From Pomphorhynchus laevis (lineage: Eukaryota > Acanthocephala > Palaeacanthocephala > Echinorhynchida > Pomphorhynchidae), in NCBI GenBank assembly GCA_012934845.2, contig WNNJ02003589.1, positions 159,308-223,307 of the forward strand: a DNA stretch of 64,000 bases, in the 5' to 3' direction. Both the position numbers and the translations under genes were made by a program. The notes beneath the pieces were generated by a model. The model was not told the origin of the DNA. It saw only the letters and a list, made by a program, of their open reading frames with translations, and ran no database searches. Shown piece by piece: positions 50,401 to 59,900 of the stretch. The stretch's first letter is position 1. The number at the start of each line of letters is the position of its first letter.

Positions 50401-50935
50401 AAGCATTTGAGATTAATAGAATACGAAATTAATCAGATCAGCTTACTGAGTCTATGTATATTATATATATGTAAATATATAATATGTATCTACTTTAATA
50501 TCTGCTAGATCTAAATATGTATAAAGAGTACCAAAATTGTAAGTGTTAATATTTTGAAAATGTGTTCCTTTTGTGTGTTCTAAAAATTCTTTTGTGGACT
50601 TAATACTGAAATAGTGTTTTTAACTAGTATTAATTTGGATTGCCTTACAATATTTTGTATTTTATTAATACTGAGAGGGTTTTAATGTACATTTAAAAGT
50701 ACTTCATATGAACCTAGGGTTTATTGGATTTTTTCAATCTTTCAACCTTTATACCATTTGTATCCATTATAGAAGAGTGACTTGTAATAATTGTTTCTAA
50801 ACTTAAATCACGTCGTTCATATGTCGCGTTTACATTTAAATAATTATAATTAACTTCTTTCATCAGTATATCATACTAAAGCTTTTTGCATATGAAGACA
50901 AAGTTATTTCTTTTTAGGTTCATATGTTGCGTTTA

Positions 50936-50998
<63 letters not shown>

Positions 50999-53900
50999 TT
51001 GTTCTTAATAAAAGTAATAATAATGATAAAAACATCTATATTTAGTCTGTATTTGTATTTAACTCTAATAATTTTTATCCAATAAGTGAACAAATTTATC
51101 CATGTAGCATCATTCTTAATAATACCAATATTAATGATAAAGAAGATATATTTCTAGATACGAACATTAAATTAACATTAAAAAAACTCAATACTTAATT
51201 TTATAATTATATTAAATACGTAAACTCAGTTAGCTGAATTGATTCAAAGTGCAATTCTACCAGAACAAATAATTTAAATATAATTTAATTAATTTAAGTT
51301 TTTTAATAACCCAATTATATTTTGGTTTATTGCGCTGAATTTAAGGAAAAAACTGATTATTTTCAATATAGGAAATTCAATATTTAATAGCATGTAATAT
51401 CGAATTAGCATTAAATATCGATTTGTTCAAAATGCGAACACATTTATCCAGAAGGCCTCATTCGTAACAAAACCAATATTAATGATAAAGAAGGTGTATA
51501 TCTAGATATGAACATTAAATTAACATTAACTAAAACTACTATTAATTTATATCGTAAAGATGACATATTTAAATTTACAAGAAACATATTTTTGCATGAG
51601 CATTCATGCATACCATATAATATAAAATATAATACATTAAATAATGAAATTTTAAGAATTGTAACAATTTGTAACGCTATTTTGTTCTCATAAGAGCGAA
51701 ATATTTCCTTTCTTCTTTGTTTTTTCAATCGACATATAGTTAGTTGACTAGGAATAGAAGTCGACATTTGACATCATAGCAGTTCCCCCTGATGACCTAT
51801 AATCCTTATTCTGATACATCGTCTATTATTTAATAGCCAATTCATAAAAATGGACTTTTATTTTAAATTTTAATTTTAACTTTTTATAAATATAAATACA
51901 CTTCTTATATAATTATTTAAATTTCAATTTTAACTTGTTAAAGTGTATCACATTTTCATGTGATGCAAACACATTATATCCAATAAAATCAAATACTTTG
52001 TTTGTACGCTTTGTTGATATTTCCAATGTGTGTTTGCGTGTCACGGAGTCTAATCACGAAAAGCTTATAAATCTGGTATCTTAAATGACGGATTAAGTGT
52101 AGAATTGCTCTTTAAGTAGCCATAAAAAATCCGTGGAACCTACACGGGGATCCGATTTTTCAATTTTTTTAATTAAATATAAATAATAAAAAATAAAACA
52201 AATTTTTAGACGACGACCTTTGAAATAAATTTTGACTAATAAATAATCCGTAATATACTCGTTCTACTAAGCCGCTATTTTATGATTTATGACGTCTATT
52301 AGTGAAAAATAATTATTTATTGTATTTAAAATATCCCTGCATTTTAGCTGTAAACCTTTTTTCATTCACCGTCTAAGGAATATCACTAAATTCTAAACTT
52401 TTTCACTCGTAAAATAATCACTGCCATTTCTAGACAAGATTCATTTATTTTTTGAATGAAAACATCAAACATTATAAAATCACAAAATATTATTAATTTT
52501 TACTTCTATAGTAGCTTCGACAAAATGGGAATTTGGATAAACTATTCCCATCCCTCTATCTCATACTCACATATTTTTCATTGACAATATCTGCTGTTCA
52601 TGTAGAATCGACATGAACAGCAGTTGCAGTATAGCTCAAAGCATTGAATTAATTGAATCGACAGAAATCAATTATAAAACGGCTACATAAGTCAACGGGG
52701 AACACATCGCTCTATAATTGATTCCTACTTTGCTGAATTTATATTGAGAAAGCGACGAAAAGACAAATCTGAAAACATATTTGAAGACAAAAAACGGAAT
52801 TTTAAATATTTATTATTTGCTGCATTATGCTATACAACTCAAAATATTTAAAAAATTACCCGCCTCGAAAACTTTAGTTGCTTTAATTAGTAATTATCTA
52901 TAGTTTCATCAGTTAATATAAATTTCTATAAGTAAATAATAGATTTTCATGTACGTCAAGTATATTGATAATTTTTTTATCTTCGGCATGTACATAACTA
53001 TTTTGTTAAATAGTTATTTTAACTATTAATGCATTTTTTTCCAAAAATAAAAATATATTTTTTTATCTTCGGCATATATATAACTATTTCGTTGTTTATT
53101 TTTTTTTCAAAAATAAAAATGCATTGTTGCTATTTGACAAATGTGTTTGGTATTTTTAAATAAATTCAGGAAGATTTAATTAATTTTAAAATTTTGAAGC
53201 ATTTGTTAGTCTGATCAGTTTCAGTGGACAATAAAAAAGATTTTACCTTGAAAAATTGTATTTTAGCTTGCGAGCATTGTATTAAACATATTAGAAGCCT
53301 ATTCGCAAAATGACGTATTTATCAAGGTATGCAAAGTTTAGCATTTTAAAATAGAGATAATTTTAAAATTGTCGTGATAATAAGAATCATTATTTGTTTT
53401 TTCATGATTTAGGAAGTTGATGTATTGTTTACACGTTTACCCGATGAACAACAACTGCAAGTATGAATTAGATTTAATCTTACAATGTCTAGTCGATAAA
53501 AATAGTTTTGCCGAAATTTAGATCTTTAACGCCATCGTCACATATTATTATAATTTAATTTATTATTTCAAAATTAAGCAATTAAACATAGAATTAAGCG
53601 TATAATTAATTATTCGATTAATTAAGATCAATTAATTAAAGCATACAATCCATTAATTAAATCAACAATAATATTACTTTTAGTTAAAGTTAATTTAATG
53701 TTCATATTAGTTTTATTAAGAATGATGCTACCTGGATCAAATTAAATTTAATTAAAATTTAATTTAATGATAATCAAATTAAAATTGATTATCAAGTATC
53801 TTATTCTAATACTAAGTATATTATTTATTATCTATTTATTATACATCACAAAAATTTTAATGCTAAATAAAAATTTTCCACTAATGATTTTAAATTTATT

Positions 53901-56900
53901 CTTTATATTATTGTGTTGATTTATATATTTTACTATTTTCTGCTTGATGTTATTTTTATAGTAACCTAGTTTAATATTAAATTATTGAAGTGATTTTGAA
54001 GAAAGGCAATATCATTACATATTGTTGCAATTCCTAAAAATTTCATTTAATGTTATATGGTGAGATAAATGAATGTAGTGATATATTATATTTAATGTTA
54101 TATGGTACTATTGTTTGCATAGTACGATAGCATCTTCAGAAAGTTAGCATCTTTAGAAAATGAACTTTCTGAAGATACTAACAGAGGTTAACGAAATATT
54201 AAATAAAATTTTCTTTCTTTGATCCAGCTTCAATAATTCTTTATCAATAAATGGATCATTATCAAATTGTAATTTTCTGAAGATGCTAACAGAGGTGAGC
54301 GAAATATCAAATAAAATTTTTCTCTATTCCTTGATCCAGCTTCAACAATTCTTTATCAAATTGTAATTTTTTTGAAGATGCTAACAGAAGTTAGCGAAAT
54401 ATCAAATAAAATTTTCTCTCTTTGATCCAGCTCCAATAATTCTTTATCAAATTGAAATTTTCTGAAGATGCTAACAGAAGTTAGCGAAATATCAAATAAA
54501 ATTTTCCTTCTTTCTTTGATCCAGCTCCAATAATTCTTTATCAAATTGTAATTTTCTGAAGATGCTAACAGAGGTTAGCGAAATATCAAATAAAATTTTC
54601 CTCTTTTCCTTGATCCAGCTTCAAAATTTTTATCAATAATGGATCATTATTAACTATTAAAAATAGATTTTATTAAATGAAATAAGGTGACTATAAAAAT
54701 GAAAAGGACTATAGATTTATTAATCTAATCTAATTAATCTAATGTATCATATCTTTATATTAATTCAGATTTTCAAGTCAAGTTAAAAACTTGAGTAAAT
54801 TTTAAACCAAATTTCACAATAGATTATATTGTTCATAAAAACATCTTGCTTTGATTGTGAAATATTTAGAAAAATAATTCACAAATTTGGTGAACATAAA
54901 TATTATTTAAAGAGAATCACATAATCTAATTAAATATCTTAAGTTTATGATCTAACAAATTAAACTTAACGTCTATGTCTGAAATAACTATCACGACGCC
55001 GACTCTTTTGACCGTGTATCTTGTTATAATGATATACTGTGATTTTCTTTATTGTATAGCATTCACGAATGTCATCAAGATGACTGGCTCCAAAATTAAA
55101 CAAAATGTGTGTGGTATTCTACTTCCATGTTGTATTTTTTTGCAGCATTTTAACTTCATCGAATGAAAAAGTTACAAATTTTATAGGCACAAATAAACTT
55201 TAAGATACAAACTTTATAGTTGCAAACTTTACAAACTTAATATTAAATTAATATATAACTAAGCATATTAAATATTAATTAATAATAATTCATATTAAAT
55301 ATTAATTGATAATATTAATTAATAATTATGGAGTTTAAACTATCTTGATACCCATTAACTACTTACAAGCTTAAAAAAAAGTTTGAGATAAAATAACATA
55401 CAAAAATACAACAATCTACTGACAAGCAATATTACGACAACCTTCGAGCAACGAGTGTCGAGCAGCAATCATTGTTCAAGCTAATTACAAAAGAAAAATG
55501 TCTGCTTCTCATTGTTGCCAATGTAATGGTCGAAATGCTGTTTGCAAAAGCTGTTTGTGTGCAAAGTCCGGCAAACTCTGTGTCGATTGCCTTCCTGGTA
55601 GCAGGTGTTCCAACCGTGCGAATTCTTCTATTGACGCTCCCACATCTGCATACTTGTCTCAGCTTACTGCACGTAGCGTAGATAAGCTTGATTCCATTCC
55701 GTTAAGTCACGATGATTCTAGCGAGTACGTGTCATTTGAATTGAAATGTGACGGTTTTGGTTGTTCTTTATATACTGTTGTCAAGTCTTCTCGTAGTGTA
55801 TCTCGAGATTTCTTTCTTCAGCGATTCATCTGTGGAATTTGTGCTGCAAAACGCATTACAACTATAGAACAATCCTTAGAACAGGCGAATGTTGCTATAA
55901 GCAATTTGGAGGCTAAGATCGATGAACTAAAATTAGCACAATCCAAGGAAATATCTTCTAACCTTTCTCAAAATCTATCATCTCACAAACCCTCTCCATT
56001 TCAGAATCGTAGTTTCGCAAGTGTAGTACGTAGAGAAGTAACGCGTTCTATCCTTGCCACTTCTAATATTAAATCAAGTATCTGCTCCCCGTTGGAAATC
56101 ATTAACAGTTGCAAAAAATCAGCTTTGCGCTCGTCAAATTTTATTATACGCAATCTACCAAATACAGCGGATGATGAAGCTAGTGTTAGAGACATTTTAT
56201 CCGCTGTAGGCATTCAAATATCTGCAAAATTTTCAATTAAGGTCCATCGACTTCCAGCCAAAAGAACAGACATTCCTCCGTGGACTTTAGTTTCAACGGA
56301 CGAGGTAACGGCCAGCAACGTTTTATCAAACTCTTATAAATTGAGAAAAGTTGATCGTTTTAGGAATGTTTACATCATGCCGGATTTTTCCCCCGAAGAG
56401 CGTGTTGCCAATCAGGTTCTGCGCAAACAGCTACAAGAGAAAAGACTTGCAAACCCAAATAGTAATTACATAATTAGAAATTTTCAAATTGTTCGTAGAT
56501 TGAATAATGGAAAGGTAGGCACAACACCCGTTAATTCCTCAGTAATGGATGGATCGTCTATATGACTATCCTCTTCTGCAAGAAGTGGTAGTCAGGTTTG
56601 TGAGTACCACAAGTCTTTTAGACTGTTACTATTTAATGTGGAAGGTTTGGCGTCTTTGATCGAGCAAGGTATTGAATCCTGCTTCGATACCTTTCACGTT
56701 GTGGTACTATTAGAGACCATGTTTACTAATAATTATTCTTTACCTGGTTTTTATACATTTGACAATCCTGCTTTATTGGGCATTCGTGGTCGCCCCGCGG
56801 GTGGAATAATTTTAGGTTTAAATAGGGCCTTCAGGGATTGGCAATGTAGGTATTTGCTGAATTCTATACTGCTTGAAACACCTGTCATCACTTTTATCGC

Positions 56901-59900
56901 ATGCTATTTCAAACCCACACTTACCGCGGCAGATATAATTGACGAAATTTCTCAGCTTCTTTCAACTCTAAACAGCACAGTCCCGATAATTATCGCAGGA
57001 GATTTTAATGCAAGATTCACCAGTCCAATCACAGGAAAATTGCGAATTCTTGTCAATTACTTTAAGTCTATAAATCTAAAGTTATACGTCCCTAATGAAA
57101 ATTGGTCCTACGAATCTTCTACAGGTAAAAGCTGTATAGACATCATATTTACTAACGTGCATGTAAGACATATAGGGCTAGTACTATCTTCAAAATGGGC
57201 GTTAGTTCGTAAACACAAACCTGTCTCGTGTATTTTCGATTGCATATGCAACATACAATCAATAGATTTGCCCCGTCAACCTAGCAGGAAATTATGTACT
57301 TCAGCAATTGATTATAGTCAAATAAATCTAGCTTTTCAATTCCTTAGATCAGGAGAACTGGGGAACAGCATTACTTCTGTAATTTCCACCCTTCTATCGG
57401 CTTGTAGATGTGAATCCGACTATTCCAAAAAAAACTCATACCTAGTAAAACCCGCTTGGTTTAAACAGTTCCAGCAACATTTAATTCAATTAAATAAAAG
57501 TTATCGGTTTGATTTAACGGTAAGGAAAGATTTTGTAGATTTACGTAGGCTTTACGTTAAACTTGTATCGATGTATCGTAGAGCACGACGTTTAGAGATT
57601 GAACGACGGGAATTGTCTAAGGCGGAGTCGACACCGTGGATACTTAAGAAAGCTAACATTGGAACATATTCCAGGATTCAAATAGAAAATTGGAAATCAC
57701 ACTTCCAATCTATTTTGCGCCATTCAATATTAGAAGACATGCCTGTACGTTTATCTTCAGTTTCATGCATAAATTCAATATACGGTTCAGATCCTCTGAA
57801 TTTACCTTTTACGCCATTTGAAGTCGTAAGATCCCTATCAATCTTAAAAGATCATAAAGCTGCCGGGTTAGATCAATTATGCGTAGAACAGTTAAAGTCG
57901 ACTATCGATATTTTGATAGACTACTGGACAGAACTTTTCAATCTACTTCTTGCAGGTCATCCGTTTCCGATTTCGTGGCGCGACTGTGTAATTAAGATCC
58001 TGCATAAGGGCAAAGGTGACTGTGATTCACTGGATGCGTACAGGGGGATTGCGATATTGAATCACAGTTATAAGTTATTGACTCATATAATGTATATGCG
58101 CCTTATTAAGTTTCGCGAGCATCTCTTACCTACGGAGCAGTCTGGATTCCGCCCGAAAAGGTCAACGTCCGATGCAATAAAGCATGTCCGTGACAAAGTC
58201 ACCAATTGTTTCGCTAATCGTAGACCGTTGTATGCTACTTTTGTTGACTTTGAGCGAGCATTTGACACAGTGAATCGTTCTTTGTTACTTGATAAACTTT
58301 CCACCAGAGTGTCCGTTAGTGGTCGCTTTTTGTATCTTATTTATTCTGTGCTTCAGCCTAATCGCCTTAAAGTATCTGATGGTATCAACACCTCTGATTT
58401 CTTTTTTTGCTAATCGCGGTGTTTTACATGGAGATCCACTCAGCCCTATATTATTTTCCTTTTTTGTTATGGATTTGCCTATGCATCTTCGTCATGCATC
58501 GAATGAAGTCTCTTGTACCCTCTATGCCGACGATCTAGTAATATTAGCCAAAGATCTTTTATCCGCTCAAAGTGCGTTAGATGCTCTGTCATCCTATTGT
58601 TTATCAAATCAGTTGACGGTGAATGTAAATAAATCGAAAGCCTTTTCAATTTCGGTTAGGTGGACCTTTGCGTCGATGTGACATGCTGAGAATAGGCAAT
58701 GTAGATTTAGAATTCTGCAATAGTTACAATTATTTGGGAGTATTACTTTCATCGAAATGGTCATTTACTGAACACCTACATCGTAAATCCTCGAAGTTAG
58801 TTGTAGCAACCTCTTATGCAAAAAACTTAGGTTCTTTATCTTTCTCAGGAGCCCTCCGGTATTTTCGAAGTATGTTGCTTCCCATAGTTTCATATGCTTT
58901 GCCAGTTATCTGGTCGGATTTAAGTCCCTTCAATTTTCAGCAGTTGGACAAGTGTCAATGGAGATTCGTGAAGCGAATTGTTGGAGTCTCACCAAAATGT
59001 TCTTCATCGGTTATAGCGATACTATCATCGTTAGAACCTTGCTCTAAATACATCTGCTCAACATTTAATCTTGAACACACTGCATCATTTACTACTAACC
59101 TGAACATGTTCTTTCGAAAGACGACTTCATTGGATTCTGAATTTTATCTTACTCCGGCATTCTTACAGACTAAATGGAGAGAACCCTGTGCAAGGAAAAG
59201 ACCGCTGATCTGGAGAGCATCTGTCCATGGATATCACGATAAATTCTGCGCTATTAGAATTCCAGTACATGCACGGTGCTCTTTGTGCATTTGTGTTCTT
59301 TGCAAAAATGAATGCGCATCTAACCTGCATATCTTCACTTGCCCAATTTTGAAAAATATGTCACTATCCGATATTGACAGTAGGAGAAGATTTTGAAATA
59401 CAATTTATAAAATTGATAAACTTTTGGTGTATTTATTTTGTTTACCCAGTACCGAAAGGTAAAGAGGTATAATAAATTCTCTCATTATTAATATTATAAT
59501 AATATTATGACATATTATTATATGTTATATTTTTATTATTAATAATAATTAATTTATATGTAATAATTAATATGTTTTGTTAATTAGTAACAATATTAAT
59601 CATATAATTTAATATATTAATCATATTATTAATAAAATATTAATTAATATTGTTTTTAATTATTAATTTTTTTCTATTATAGTATCTCTTATTATTACAT
59701 TTCATTTTATAGGAAATGAAATGAGTATTTCACATACTTTGATATTCATATGATAATTATATAATAACTTATTATAAAAAACATTCAAAACATTAAAAAT
59801 TGGTTATTATTAAATTTCACACGTATATATAAATGAATCCAAAAGATAACTCGAGTAAATATCCACTAAAAAATATCCACTAAAAATATCCACATATACG

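Larger units (their letters stand above)
55380..59760 (+). mobile_element. near full-length LINE, two-ORF, APE endonuclease
   Basis: About 4.4 kb: a short 5' leader, ORF1 (55498-56565), ORF2 (from about 56566 to 59396), and an AT-rich 3' UTR of about 360 bp without a long A tail. The 3' 1.9 kb is nearly identical to 19640-21561 on the other strand, so the family moved recently. ORF1 has a Cys-rich CXC-like N-terminus; ORF2 has an APE-type endonuclease, an RT and a C-terminal zinc-like motif. This places it in the broad CR1/Jockey group of LINEs. It is inserted sense in the gene B intron between exons 53413 and 60305. The 5' boundary is an estimate. Confidence 0.85.
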
